Shown one piece after another: positions 1 to 12,384 of a stretch of 64,000 nucleotides of DNA. The notes beneath the pieces are model-generated. The model had not been told where the DNA came from. It did no database searches and saw nothing but the letters and a program-made list of their open reading frames with translations. Both the position numbers and the translations under genes were made by a program. This DNA comes from Mytilus galloprovincialis (taxonomy: Eukaryota > Mollusca > Bivalvia > Mytilida > Mytilidae): NCBI RefSeq assembly GCF_965363235.1, contig NC_134851.1, forward strand, positions 22,369,847 through 22,433,846, given 5' to 3'. How positions within the stretch are numbered: the stretch's first letter is position 1; every line of letters begins with the position of its first letter.

Positions 1-455
1 AAACACTCATTTGCAAATCCGCCGCCGCCTCAAACAAGAGCTACAATATCATGTATATAACCAAAATGTGCGGAATTACATGGGATTCAATAATTTCATT
101 GGTTTTATACTGTTACTTTCATATTTATTTTGCAATTTGAATTATAAAAACATGGGATTTTCAATATCCCATGGGACAGGGCAAAATCCCATGGGATTTA
201 CCATTATCCCATGGGATTTTGGTTAAATCCCATGGGATTTTTTTTGGTCCCATGGGATTATTGTAGTCCCATGGGATATTTGTTGTCCCATGGGACAAAA
301 AAAAATCCCATGGGACTATAATTATCCCATGGGATTTTTAATATCCCATGGGACAAAATAAAATCCTATGGGATTAAAATTATAAATATATATATATAAA
401 TATAAAGTTATGTGTATGTTACAATGAATGCTGTTTGGTAGTAAAATGTTTTAAA
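1..455 (+). repeat. Inverted-repeat arm with eleven TCCCATGGGA palindromes (left)
   Basis: Eleven copies of the palindrome TCCCATGGGA, the last with one change, lie at 167-373 with centre-to-centre spacing of 19-21 bp and AT spacers. The flank from position 1 (TTTGCAAATCCGCCGCCGCC onward) and the sequence to about 455 are also shared with the right arm at 16190-16640, in inverted orientation. The window starts inside the repeat, so its outer end is not seen. The short reading frames here (IPWD and SHGI repeats) are produced by the palindromes and are not genes. Confidence 0.9.
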
Positions 456-1894
456 TGTATACGAGTTTTTTTTATATTTTTTATATATACATATATATAA
501 TTTTTTTAAATTTTGTCACAAACATGTTTTTTATTTGTTTATATGACAATAAATATTATTCTTATTTTGGAATGTATAATAATAATATTTTACAGTCAAA
601 GAATAAAGTCCTTTCACTGAAACAAAATGATGAAATTTCTAAATAAATGAAAAAATATTGTTTTGAAATCTTTGTCTTGTTTATTTTATTATGAAAAATA
701 GAACTGAAAAAATATTTCATATTCTGACTGAATAGTTCACTCTTTTCATGAGGTAAGATTTTCTTTGTTATAGGTTCATTGCAATACTTGTATAGGCAAA
801 CAATTTGAATTATATATAACTTTGTGGTGTACATAATAGTATGCTTATAATTGCAAATTTATAATATAAACACTTTTTGTTAAAGTTTTTGCTTTCTTTA
901 TTCACAGCTTGCTATGTACAATTATTCAGTCCACTATATAAGAGTGAAGTCAATAAATAATTTCATTCACTAGAATATTCCTGCAATTCTTAGACAAAAC
1001 ATTTTTTCAATCTGTTCTTCAAAGATCTTCCTCTGTACATCTTTATTGAATGGAGAGATTCAAATGAGAAGACAAAGCAAGTTTATTTGGACAACAACAT
1101 TCTAATATCTTGTTCATTCGTTCCATCTTTCAATTGATAATTACATTGTTGTATTTATATGATCAAGTTCTTGTGCATCAATGATCGTGATGATATGACT
1201 CCTTTTTGTTTATAGTCATCATGTTGAAATTTCCTCTTTCAAATAAATGTAGGAAAAAACATGTTCCATTTCAAATTAATAAAAAAGTCGCACTATGGAG
1301 AAAAATATCAGCTTTAAGTTTTCCGTTCAGTATTGATCTGTGAATGATGACCATGAAAATCCAGATTTCTGACCTACAAATACACAAACTCAAAAATTAT
1401 CAGTGAAGAGATCAATAAAATGGCTATTTTATCATGTTTATGATTAATTTGATAAACTTTCATTTAAATATTCAAGTACTAAATTACAGAAATCCCTTAA
1501 ATTTTATAATAGTTTAGTTAAAGTACAGCTTATTTAAAATTATAATAAAAAATATAGGCCACAGATGAGTTAAATAAGATATTACATTTTTAATGCCAAA
1601 AAATGGCTTTTTTGCACCAAAGGGAGATAATTTGGAGCTTTTTCAATGATATATGCATTTTAAAAGTCATCTGGGGCCAAACCAAATTGATTGTTTTGAA
1701 TGATTTGGTGTACCATATGATAAAGATATAAATAAATTGAGTTATGAAAAAAAAATATTAAAACATTTTTCTGAAATTGTTATACCCTAGAGCCTCCTTA
1801 AATGTCATTTGATCTCTATTGGAGAAATGTCTCATTGGAAATCAGACCGCTAAGTGTTTCTTATTTTTATATCAACCCAGCCATATTATACCTG
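456..1894. other. AT-rich sequence, nothing recognised
   Basis: No coding signal, RNA gene or clear repeat. Short open frames are AT-driven. Confidence 0.6.
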
Positions 1895-2200
1895 TCTAAT
1901 ATCAGGAGCTTGTACATAGTTCAGTGGTTGATGTTGGTTCATACCCGTCATTTTTATTTTTCATAATTTTTTGTTTTTATAAATTAGTCTGGTATATTTG
2001 ACGTTTGAATTGATGCTCTGTTTCAAATTTGGTTAGTGTTGACTTTTATAGATTACTATAACATGTATAGGGTATGGGTTTTCTCATTACTTACAGGTCA
2101 TCAATGGCCTCTAATAAGTAATTACAATGCTTACATCCACTAAATTGAACTCTGATGGATAGTTTTCTCTTTCATCATACCACATCTTATTTTAATAAAT
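1895..2200 (+). repeat. Decayed ACCACATCTTC-type repeat
   Basis: TATCAGGAGCTTGTACATAG...AGTGGTTG near the start and TCATACCACATCTTATTTTA at the end match the two ends of the unit at 48380-48665. The middle is badly diverged. Confidence 0.4.
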
Positions 2201-2869
2201 ATTTAATTATTATTCAAGGACAAAATTTTTTATTTAAGCGGACTTACCATTTAGGCTTTGTTGACCTCTGTAAATCTTATTTTGTTGATAATTTCTTCTG
2301 TTTATAGTTTCCCCTTTATCTTTCATGTTCTTGCCCTACACATAAAAGGGTAAACATCATATAATGACAAAAATAACTACTACATGTATTACATATTAGT
2401 AGGCAACTGAAAATTTTGTCTTATTTGTATATAACATCAACTTACTCATCATTCTTGCTGTTCAATATCATGAATATTATCATTATTCTATGATATGAGG
2501 TCACAGTAAAATTAACCTTGGCAGGCAGACATCTTTTTTTATATGATGCCTTGTAGTCATTCCATACAACAAGTAGACCTATGCTTAAAAAATCTAAGGC
2601 CAAAATTAAAAATATGTTTGTTTCCCCTCCCCCCACACGGGTCAAAAATAAGCGCCCGGGTCAAAAAATTATTTTCCACAAAAAAATCGAAATTATTTTT
2701 TTCCTGAAAATAATTTGTTTCCATTTTTGGAAAGTGCTTGAAAGCAGAAGGATTGATAATCTAAATAAATACACTCAAATTGAGCACAAACAACTGATAA
2801 GTGGCCTGGACTGGACAAGTCAAACCATTCATGTGACCATGCTATGACAATCACATCCAGTTAAAAAAA
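2201..2869. other. Intergenic, nothing recognised
   Basis: The only notable patch is a C-rich stretch at 2625-2662 (CCCCTCCCCCCACACGGGTC, then CGCCCGGGTC). No gene seen. Confidence 0.55.
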
Positions 2870-4022
2870 CTAGAGGCTCTCAAGAGCCTGTGTCGCTCAC
2901 CTGTTAATGTGTTTACTGATGTCGGCCATCTTCGTTGGTAGGCGGGGTCATTAGACACTTTTTTTTTAAATAGATACCCTAGTATTATGATTGTGGCCAA
3001 GTTTGGTTAAATTTGGCCAAGTAGTTTTAGAAATGATTTTTATACAAGTTACAAAAATGACGAAAAGTTGTTCAATATTGACCATGTTGACTATAAAGGG
3101 CAATAACTCCTTAAGGGGTCCTCTAACAATTTTGATCATGCTGACTTATTTGTAGATCTTACTTTGCTGAACATTATTGCTGTCTACAGTTTATCTCTAT
3201 CTATAATAGTATTCAAGATAATAACCAAAAACTGCAAAATTACCTTAAAATCACCAATTTTAGGGCAGCAACCCAACAACAGGTTGTCCAATTCAACTGA
3301 CAATTTGTGAGGGGATATATCTTATTCTGATGGACATTTAAATCTTGAAAGATTTGCCCTAAATGTCTTAGTTTCAAAGATATAAAGCAAAACCTGCATT
3401 TTACCACTATGTTCTAATTTTAGCCATGTCGGCCATTTTGTTTGGTAGGCTGAGTCATCGGACACATTTTTTAAACTACAAACCACAATGATAATTGTGG
3501 CCAAGTTTGGTTAAATTTGGCAAAGTAGTTTCAGAGAAGAAGATTTTTAAAAAAGTTACAAAAAATTATGAAAAGTTGTTAAAAATTGACTATAAAGGGC
3601 AATAACTCCTTAAGGGGTCGACTGACAATTTTGATCATGTTGACTTATTTGTAGGTCGTACTTTGCTGAACATTATTGCTTTTACAGTTTATCTCTATCT
3701 ATAATAGTATTCAAGATAATAACCAAAAACTGCAAAATTTCCTTAAAATAACCATTTCACAGGCAGCAACCCATCAACAGGTTGTCCGATTCGTCTGAAA
3801 ATTTCAGGGCAGATAGATCTTGGTTGGTTTGACAGGTCACGCCACACATTTTTTAAACTAGATACCCCAAGGATGATTGTGGCCAAGTTTGGTAGAATTT
3901 GGCCAAGTAGTTTCAGAGGAGAAGATTTTTGTAAAAGTTTACAGACGACGGACGCAGGACGACAGACGACGAACGCCAAGTGATGAGAAAAGCTCACTTG
4001 ACCTTTCAGGTCAGGTGAGCTA
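2870..4022 (+). mobile_element. 1.15-kb dispersed element with internal duplication
   Basis: It starts CTAGAGGCTCTCAAGAGCCT and ends TCAGGTGAGCTAA. Near the 5' end GTGTCGCTCACCT is the rough complement of AGGTGAGC at the 3' end. Inside, a unit of about 500 bp beginning TGTCGGCCATNTT is present at about 2921-3422 and again at 3425-3850, and the start module (TTTTTAAACTAGATACCC...GTGGCCAAGTTTGGT) a third time at 3850-3925. No conserved reading frame. I recall this family as very common in bivalve genomes; its class is uncertain. Confidence 0.75.
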
Positions 4023-4039
4023 AAAAAAACCTGCCTTCC

Positions 4040-4840
4040 TGGTCTGTTTACAAAGGGTAGACCCGGGGAGGGGAAACAGACATTCTTTTAAATGTGGCCT
4101 GATAAAATGACAAAACCAAAAAAACTTCTCATTGACCAAAGAACAATAAAATGCGGTCATGGTTTATATATGAATCTGCCATTCAGACATGCACACCTTA
4201 CAATTGTTTCATATCTACCAAATATAATCTACCTGTAACTTTAAACATATGATAAACTGACAAAACAATGCAGTGTTTCATTGACCAATGAACCATGCAT
4301 GAAAATGAGGTCAAGTTCATATAAAATATGACAGACAGCTAAGTGCATCTTACAATTATTTCATTCACTAAATAAAGGGGCCTTATTGCTTACAGTATCC
4401 GGAAAATTGACCAAACCACAAAAACTAAATATTTTCAAAGTTCCTTATACCCTGCCAATTTGTTATGGTTGTGCCTGTTCCAAGTCAGGATCCGATAATT
4501 CAGTGATTGTCGTTTGTTTATGTGTAACATATCTGTTTTTCAATTTTTTTGTACATAAATTAGGTTGTTAGTTTTCAACTTTCAACTTGGCTATCATGTG
4601 TAAAATCATACAAGTGTTGGGAAAACAGGAAGTTGTCCAGTGATGAATCTGAAAATGCATCACACAGTATAGCTGACTTATTTAACCCTGAAACCAAATT
4701 TCAGAAATCCTTCTATTGTAGTTCCTAAGGAAAATGTGACGAAAAATATTCATCAGACGGACTGACTGACGCAAGGATGGATGGACAGACAGGGGTAAAA
4801 CAGTATACCCCCCCCTTTTTTTAAAGTGGGGGCATAATTT
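4040..4840. repeat. Patchwork of dispersed repeat fragments
   Basis: 4470-4570 (AAGTCAGGATCCGATAATTC then GTTGTCG-type text) parallels 48390-48450. 4620-4840 ends with GGACAGACAGGGGTAAAACA and a CCCCCCC / GTGGGGG pair, a tail type I recall from bivalve repeats. No gene. Confidence 0.45.
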
Positions 4841-5272
4841 TAATACGGGGCTATAAAAACCCATGCAAGATGTCAAAACAAAAAGAAGTAACCTAATTCT
4901 TACTTGTTAGGGGCTATTTATTTATTGTCGGTTATACATATAACAATACAACATATTAAAGGTCTGTAGAGCTTTTATCCGACATACATATATATGACAA
5001 GCACAATACATTTGTACATGAAACATAAAGCTCATCACTGAGATAGTAGTCTCAGATAGAGGGAGGCGGGGTCAACCAAACTCCCCTATTCAATCTGAAT
5101 GCAGGACAGAAAGTCACAGTCAAAAAGTCACACACTGTCACAATTTAGTTTTGAGATTATTTTTCTTTGAACAAGAAAACACTCTTTTTGTATTTTTCTT
5201 GAAGTTTTATACATGAACATGATATAGCAACTTTAAATTAAAATTTATTAAAAACAAATAAATCAGTGCATT

Positions 5273-5353
5273 AGGTTTGCGCACATTACCATTACATTTG
5301 CGCACAAAAATCATTACGTTTGTGTGCAGCTTTTGATTACATTTGCACGCATT
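5273..5353. repeat. Short tandem repeat of ATTACATTTGCGCACA
   Basis: About four diverged units of 22-28 bp, each with a (G/T)CGCACA or GTGTGCA core. Confidence 0.7.
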
Positions 5354-5394
5354 TTTTAACATGTAAATATAAAAAAAAAGATATAGTATGATTG

Positions 5395-5660
5395 CCTTTT
5401 ACAGCTGACTATGCGGTATGGGCTTTACCTCGGGCTTTGCTCATTGTTGAAGGCTGTTTGGTGACCTATGGTTGTTAATGTCTGTGTCATTTTGGTCTCT
5501 TGTGGACAGTTGTCTCATTGGCAATCATACCATACCTTCTTTATATTGGCTTATGGTTGAAGGCCGTAAAGACCTCTAGTTGTTAATGTCTGTGTCATTT
5601 TGGTCTCTTGTGGACAGTTGTCTCATTGGCAATCATACCACATCTTCTTTTTATATTATG
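5395..5660 (+). repeat. Tandemly doubled ACCACATCTTC-type repeat
   Basis: The 3' part of the family is present twice, 108 bp apart. GTTGTTAATGTCTGTGTCAT occurs at 5471 and 5579, and both copies run to GGCAATCATACCA. The first also carries the inner TATGCGGTATGGGCTTTACC seen in reverse at 52981-53010. Confidence 0.85.
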
Positions 5661-6019
5661 AACAATTTCCTAAAATTAAAAACGAATATATGTAATAAAA
5701 AGAAGATATTTCAAAATCTTTTTTCATTTATATTCAATCAATTGTCAACAAATTGTTTGTGACTTTTTGTCCTATTAACTTTGTTACTTTATGCCTGAGT
5801 TTGACATGTGTTTGACTTTTTGTCCTGTGACTTTTTGTCGGAATGTCCTGTGACTTTCTGTTTTTGCAGAAGTCCAGGGAGTGTTAAAAAATCACATGTG
5901 CAAGTTGAGAGTCAACACTTACACAGGGACTACACAATACTTTTTCAGAATGTCAGCAAAAAAGAATCACTGGTGACAGGGGAGTGTAACCGATGAATTG
6001 ATCCTGAATCAGATAAGAT
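5661..6019. other. Intergenic, nothing recognised
   Basis: The phrase GACTTTTTGTCCTGTGACTT repeats with variation at 5760-5850. A short frame at 5808-5996 has no recognisable domain. Confidence 0.5.
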
Positions 6020-6210
6020 TTTCCCGGTACGTTTAAACACCGCTCAGGAGAACCTCCTGGGTGCACACATGCAGGGCATACAAAGTGCACTCATGGCAGA
6101 CCCTATATAGTCGCCGTCGTATCTGCACACATGATTGATGTATATATTCGTTATAGATCGTCATACACTTCTCATTTTAGAGTTAAATTTGCAAGCAACC
6201 TCTTAAGATT
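6020..6210 (+). repeat. Solo end of the Mutator-like family
   Basis: CGGTACGTTTAAACACCGCT and the following CTCCTGGGTGCACACATG, then TTAGAGTTAAATTTG, match the left terminal repeat at 8838-8980. No partner end was found at the right distance. Confidence 0.75.
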
Positions 6211-7329
6211 CGAAAATAATAATGCTACTAAAAATATATTATTTCCCCCAATTTTCGCAATTTTTTCGCCATATAAAATATTTAGGCGACTGTGCATTTA
6301 GTGAATATAAACGATGACGAGGCCTCACGAATAAATATAAATATGAAATATACTGGAACATTGATTAGCATAGATCGAGCAGCAGAGTAAACTTCCACAT
6401 AAATCTCGAAGTTATTTACGCCGGATAATATAGACTGTGCTCCTGAATAAAGTTGTCAAATACATTAGTTTGTGTTTTTTACTTCTACAAGAAATTTGAT
6501 TCAAATGCTAATTACGCACCATTTGCTGAGCAGAGAATCATTCTAAGCCAGGAACCGTCTATACTAACTGATAACAGTAAGAATAGAAAGTCTCTGTAAA
6601 AAGGCAGTCAATACTAACAGAACTGTATTAACTTAATGATACATGTACATCAAGTTCCAGCACCTCACCAAGCACCCTTGCCTTGCATACTGAGATGGCA
6701 AACTGGTGTGTGTCAGTATTTTAATATAAAACTGCGTAGGTTCATATCGTTTGATTCAACGTTTGTTTGGTTATTTTTTAAGGATCGTTGTAAAATTATA
6801 TCTAAATCTTTGTTAAAATACGATTTTAAATTGTTCAATTCTTTCTATTTCATAATTTTGTCAAAGTCTACTTTTTAAAGTTTTAAATTTTACAGAAAAA
6901 ATGAATATTCCAATTTGATTTGAAGAAAATCTTTTTGAACTGTCATGACATGGTGTTGCAAAGCTGATTACAGGTAACTATAACATACAGTAATTTTCCA
7001 TTACGACAGTGCGTGTATTCTCGGGTGTGTATAACGTATAGTTTTCTAGAGAACATCCTGTCTACGTGTAATACAGATTGATGACATTATACAACATTTC
7101 TTTGGTTAAATGTGATAAGGTATCTGTGTCCATTCCCTATTTCAACACCACTAATTTTTCGAAGAAAAAAAATCAAAAAAAAAAATTATATGAAATTAAG
7201 AAGAAAAGTAGCAAATATAAACTTCAGTAATTGCGCATTGAGTAAACATAATTCCAATATTGCATGAACAAATCCGTGAGAAAACGTATATATACATGTA
7301 TGAATAAAGATGTGTTTTAAAAGACCTAT
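6211..7329. other. Intergenic, nothing recognised
   Basis: A frame at 6636-6878 (MIHVHQVPAPHQAP...) is slightly less AT-driven than its surroundings but has no domain or splice support. Confidence 0.5.
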
Positions 7330-7412
7330 TGGTCCCCATTCAAATACATTGATCGTTCAAAAAAAGGGGTGGTTCCAACCCCCGAAACCCTCCCCCTGGA
7401 TCCGCCACTGAT
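7330..7412. repeat. GGATCC-end repeat fragment
   Basis: CCCCATTCAAATACATTGAT...GGTTCCAACCCCC...CTGGATCCGCCACTG matches the inner and right parts of the intact copy at 10320-10484, read on the other strand. Confidence 0.75.
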
Positions 7413-7461
7413 ACCTAGTATGCATATAATTAAGAACAGCTTTGAATATATGCATATAAAA

Positions 7462-7545
7462 TAATGGTACGTTTAAAAACCGTTCAGGATCTCCTGGTTG
7501 CACACAGGACATTAAGTAACTTAGGACATATATATATAATAGTAA
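7462..7545 (+). repeat. Truncated end of the Mutator-like family
   Basis: ATGGTACGTTTAAAAACCGT then CAGGATCTCCTGGTTGCACA matches the outer 60-80 bp of the 8838 terminal repeat. Confidence 0.7.
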
Positions 7546-8828
7546 GAGTTCAGGGTATACATTCGATAACTAACATATTTTATAATTTTGTAATTTTTGT
7601 TTTGATAAAATCAGAGACATATAATACATGTATTGAGACATATATAATACATGTGTCTCTGAAAAAATCAAACCATCTTTAAAGAAGTTATTTCAGTTTG
7701 AATCGACTGTCTTTTGCATTAGAATTCCAAAACGTTAATGTTATTTACAAATGCCAAAACCTGCAAGAAAGAAACATTTATATTCGGTGATTTTTACACT
7801 AAACGTTTTCGTAATTTGTTTTAAAAATATTAAAAAGTACATGTACATCGTTTTTTCAAGATTTGTATAGTAACTGGTTTAATTAAGTCCCCTTGATGAA
7901 ATTTAAATTGCGAGACGCTAATTAATAAACTATGATCTATCTATCGGCATGCGTCGTTATTTGGGATACGTCACGGATGACCGATGGTCATATTCAATAC
8001 GATATACCAATCATCATTTGAATTTGGGCAATTGATCTTTAATAATTAGGACTAATTGGTGATGGCAGAGAATAAGTCGCTGGTGATGGTTAAAAACATA
8101 TAGAAGTAAACTTTGCAAAAAAAAGGTTTCCTCGGAAAAAATTATGAAAATATATGAATATGCTAAATAATTTTTTTTTCCGAAATAATAATTAAAGACG
8201 TTTAGAAATAACAAATTTTCACAGTTGGGAAATTTTCAATTCAAGTTATTTCATTTTGAAAACGTTGAAAAATATAGATCTTATTATATGTTAAATGTGG
8301 GCCGCTTGGAGATCAACTTGTGAAACCCTGCATAATTAGGGTTTGTCTACTTTCGTCTTTTTATATTACCAAACATTCTATAATCAAGGATTTGTACAAG
8401 GCCTTGTTATAATGAATATTATCGCCAATATCACCATAATTAAATAAAGAACAGATACAATATTCGCCTAAAGAGTTTGCCATCTAACAATTCAAAATGA
8501 AATGTTGAGTCGAAACTGAGGTACCAAATCTATAAAAAGAATCACTATTTTAGTCGAAATTAAACTGTATATAATATTCTTTTTTTCAAAACTCCTGAAA
8601 TAATTTAACATTAACTATAGAGAGCTTACATATGCAAATCTGTTTAAAAGTATGCGAGCGTAAATAAAATTTGTTTATTACCCCCCCCCCTTTTTTTCCT
8701 TCTATAAAATTTAATTGTAAACGATTTTCGTTCTTAATTTGTGTTTGCTCATTAACTGGGGTTCATGCTGTCAAAAAAAAATGTCTCCTTGTGTAAAAGT
8801 TATTGATAAGAAAAAATTGAAGCTTCCA
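7546..8828. other. AT-rich intergenic, nothing recognised
   Basis: A C10 run followed by T-rich sequence lies at 8682. No gene. Confidence 0.55.
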
Positions 8829-9675
8829 GAAGAATAACGGTACGTCTAAACACCGCTTGAAGGACCTCCTGATTGCACTCATGACATACGAAGTGCACTC
8901 AGGACCCTTTATAGTCATCGCACACAGGATGGATGCATATATTCTTTATACGCTTCTTATTTTAGAGTTAAATTTGGTAGAATTTGTAATTCTTAGAAAA
9001 TAATAAGGGCACGTGTCACTGATTACACAACTACTGAGCCATGAATTATCCAATCAACAAAATTAATTGGATTATCTTTATTGTTGTTTTATACATTGTG
9101 TTGTTAGTACAGTGTGACCATGCGGGAAGTAATATTGTGACGTCTAGAATGAATATCACGATGTTTTAAGATTTTCGTCTTTTATTAAAATTTCGTTCCA
9201 TAAATTTTTAAGTTTTATTCTTAATTTTATTATCATGTCCTGGACCAGTAATTAATTCTTTGCACGAGTTTGAAAAGGGAAATAATTATAAATGTTCATA
9301 CTTTAAAAGAATTTATATTAATTAAAGTTTTGTATATGGAATCCGTTCTAAACGGTAAAAGCCGTACTTTTCAAACAATCAAACTCATATACATGTAGTT
9401 AGATGTTATTTCTCATTTTTATCGAACTTGTCCAGGAATTTTATTTTTGAGTTATACGAATATTTTAAGAAATCCGTTTTTATTAAGTTTTTTTTCTCTA
9501 ATTAAAGTCGTTTTGTCCAGTTTCACAAGCCTGAAACGAATTTCAATGCGAAAATAAATTCTGAAAATGAACTTGTCTCCGTTTTCGTCTCCGTTTTTTG
9601 AAAATTATGATATTTTGGGTATAATTATTTCTAAAAAATATGTAAGTTAGATTGTAGTATCGAGAAATTTTAAAA

Positions 9676-9755
9676 AAGAAGATGTGGTATGATTGCTAAT
9701 GAGACAACTATCCACAAAAGACCAAAATGACACAAACATTAACAAAGAAAGACTA
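9676..9755 (-). repeat. ACCACATCTTC-type repeat fragment inside the Mutator-like element
   Basis: GAAGATGTGGTATGATTGCT and AATGAGACAACTATCCACAA are the reverse complement of the family's 3' end. Confidence 0.8.
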
Positions 9756-10319
9756 TTTCGAAGACAGTTTATTGACACGAAATCCGTTCAAACCACGACT
9801 AAGTCTTCGTGCACAGATTTCCGTTAAGGTTAAACTGAATATTGTACATAATTGTCTTCTCTTGTATAATGGTTTTTTGAGAATAAAGATATACAAATGT
9901 AATAAAATTTGATATTCAGTCAACATTGTGTTTGTTTAAAAATTGATTTAGAGAGAGAGATAGAGAAAAGAATCACACTGAAAAACAAAAATCGAACTTG
10001 TTACAGAAAAAAAACGCAACTATAAAATAATTTAAAATTTTTCTTTATTCGTGAACTGCAAAACACAACAAAATAATTTACCCGTCATCATGAAAAATAA
10101 ACTGAAAAAGCACATCGAATGAGATATATGTTTTATTTTTTTCTATATGCAAATTCATGTTAAAGGTAAAACTGAACTAAACAATACAATTCCTAAAAAA
10201 CAATAAAGATAATCCAATCAATTTTGTTGATTGGATAATTTATGGCTCAGTAGTTGTGTAATCAGTGACACGTGCCCTCATTATTTTATAAGAATTAACA
10301 TATCTATCTAAGTTCGATT

Positions 10320-10484
10320 CAGGCGCGGATCCAGAGGGGGGAGGGGGGTTCCGGGGGGGGGGGGGTTGGAACCCCCCCTTTTTTAGGCCGATCAATGCAT
10401 TTGAATGGGGACATGTAGTTGAACCCCCCTTTTTTTGCCCTGGGTTAGGACCCCCCCTTTTTAAAATGGCTGGATCCGCCCCTG
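10320..10484. mobile_element. 165-bp GGATCC-end element nested in the right arm
   Basis: The ends are CAGGCGCGGATCCAG and GGCTGGATCCGCCCCTG, inverted to each other. The flanks show a 5-bp direct duplication CGATT at 10315-10319 and 10485-10489. It interrupts the right terminal repeat of the Mutator-like element, whereas the left arm is uninterrupted at the matching place, so this insertion is the younger event. It is short, G- and C-rich, and non-coding. Confidence 0.85.
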
Positions 10485-10580
10485 CGATTTCAACTTCTAC
10501 CAAAATTTAACTCTAAAATAAGAAGCGTTTAACGAATATAAACATCCATCATGTGTGCAGATATGATTACGGTAATGGGT

Positions 10581-10672
10581 CCTCAGTGCACTTTGTATGT
10601 CCTGAGTGCACTTTGTATGTCCTGAGTGCACTTTGTATGTCCTGATTGCACTTTGTATGTCCTGAGTGCACT
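10581..10672. repeat. 20-bp tandem repeat, about 4.5 copies, in the right terminal repeat
   Basis: CCTGAGTGCACTTTGTATGT is repeated with one-base changes. The left arm has only one or two units at the matching place, so the array grew in the right arm alone. Confidence 0.9.
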
Positions 10673-10714
10673 CAGGAGGTCCTGAGCGGTTGTTTAGACG
10701 TACCCGAAGAATAA

Positions 10715-11580
10715 ATCATTTCCTGAACCTAAAATACATTTATCTGTAATTAAAGAAAATTCGCCTAAAACATTCTCTCATATATTTAAACAATCAATTG
10801 TAAAATAATTAATTCAACGTCGGACTTTCTGTCTGTTTACTAATACTTTTCTTGTTCAGTTTAGTTTATACCCATAATAGATGAACGGAAATAAGTATTT
10901 TTTTTTAGGAAAATTTACAATTAGATGAACGGAATTAAGTACTTTTTAGGAAAATTTACAACTCAAATTTTCAAAAACAAAATTCTACACTTTTTACCTA
11001 GCTGGATGTTTTTCTCTGTCTCGAAGCCGCAACCTTTGACCCCGTATCAAACGTAGCGACCAACACCTCACATGACGTATTCTCGATGTTGAGGTATTGA
11101 CAATATACAATCACATTTATCAATCACATTTATCAATATACAGCAAGTAAGTAATTTGGTGTTGAATGCCAGTAGATCAGAATTTGTTAATTGAACTTTA
11201 CCTGTTTAAGGGGCACTAGCTGCCAAATTCATGTTCTTCACGATTTTAATAAAATTCACATAACGTGTATATAGTGTTGAATTGTTTATTAAAATGTTGC
11301 GCACAATCTTGGCTGATATGCATAAAACCATTATATTTCATGACACTGCATGAAAAAGAAATTGACTTATCGCATAATACCAGAACCAGAGACATATATA
11401 TTGTATCTAATATCTCTGCCAGAACTAAAAAATAAACTACAGTAAGTCCACATACACATAAGATGGTATGGATGTGAATTAACAGAATAGAGAACAAAGG
11501 ACAAAGAAAAAAAGGAATAAAGAATAGTGAAAGAAAGAGAATAATGGAAAAAAGTGTAAGTTATTAAAAATATAACTAAA
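10715..11580. other. Intergenic with one short duplication
   Basis: TAGATGAACGGAAATAAGTA...TTTAGGAAAATTTACAA at 10878-10921 is repeated at 10922-10962. No gene. Confidence 0.6.
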
Positions 11581-11860
11581 ACAAGAATGTGTCCCCAGTA
11601 CACGGATGCCCCACTCGCACTATCATTTTCTATGTTCAGTGGACCGTGAAATTGGGGTAAGAACTCTAATTTTACATTAAAATTAGAAAGATCATACCAT
11701 AAGGAACATATATACTAAGTTTCAGGTTGATTGGACTTCAACTTCATCAAAAACTACCTCGACCAAAAACTTTAACCTGAAACAGGACGAACGAACGGAC
11801 GAACGAACGGAGGTACAGACCAGAAAACATAATGCCCCTTTGCTATCGTAGGTGGGGCAT
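11581..11860 (+). repeat. 280-bp dispersed repeat (ACAAGAATGTGTCCCCAGTA type)
   Basis: It is colinear over its whole length with 29633-29916: CGCACTATCATTTTCTATGT, CAGTGGACCGTG, AAAACTACCTCGACCAAAAA, a GACGAACGGACGAAC tract, then AATGCCC. It ends GGTGGGGCAT, complementary to the ATGCCCC before it. No coding capacity; MITE- or SINE-like. Confidence 0.85.
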
Positions 11861-12384
11861 AAAAAGAAGACAGAAAAAAAGACACCCCTCCGAGACGAGC
11901 CTTACATGCACTGTTATTACCCAAGGTTAATTTTACGGCGGCTCATTTTATTTTGGCTTAGAAATAAACATAATTGACAAGTTTCCTTCCCCTGCATTCT
12001 CGATCCCACATGTAAATAGCACGGTGATTTCAAAAAGACATTGATACATCATTACAACACTTGCCGTCAGTATTTGAATATATTGATTAAGAAGGTATAG
12101 AAGATTAATGCACGCACACTATTATCCACCACTGGCCTAAATAGTTAGTCCGCAAACAACGAGGGTCATAAAAACCCAGCACTTTGAACACAGCCACCGG
12201 CATGGTGTGAATCTGAAAGCTTCCCACTATCCATTTCTACCCATAGAAAACTTTTGCCTTTCATTTATCAAAAATGAAATATGTTGATATTAATGGTATA
12301 TAAGAATTATTGGGGAATTCAAACCATTCCTATTGTAAGTGATAAAACTAAATTTATATCAGGGTGATTGAAATGAGGAAAAAA
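11861..12384. other. Intergenic, nothing recognised
   Basis: No gene or repeat match within the window. Confidence 0.5.

Larger units (their letters stand above)
8838..10705. mobile_element. Non-autonomous Mutator-like transposon with long terminal inverted repeats
   Basis: The ends CGGTACGTCTAAACACCGCT and the complement of the right end (GGGTACGTCTAAACAACCGC) begin long terminal inverted repeats: 8838-9090 on the left and 10191-10705 on the right, once the nested insertion is set aside. The flanks carry a perfect 9-bp direct duplication, GAAGAATAA, at 8829-8837 and 10706-10714. Long inverted ends with a 9-bp target duplication are the hallmark of Mutator-like elements. The middle (9091-10190) has no transposase-like frame, so it would need an enzyme from elsewhere. 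The arms are still very similar, so the insertion is not ancient. Confidence 0.82.

Noticed and set aside
10240-10503. Pro/Gly-rich minus-strand frame (GGPNPGQKKGG)
   Set aside because: It is a translation of the G- and C-rich GGATCC-end insertion and its host terminal repeat.
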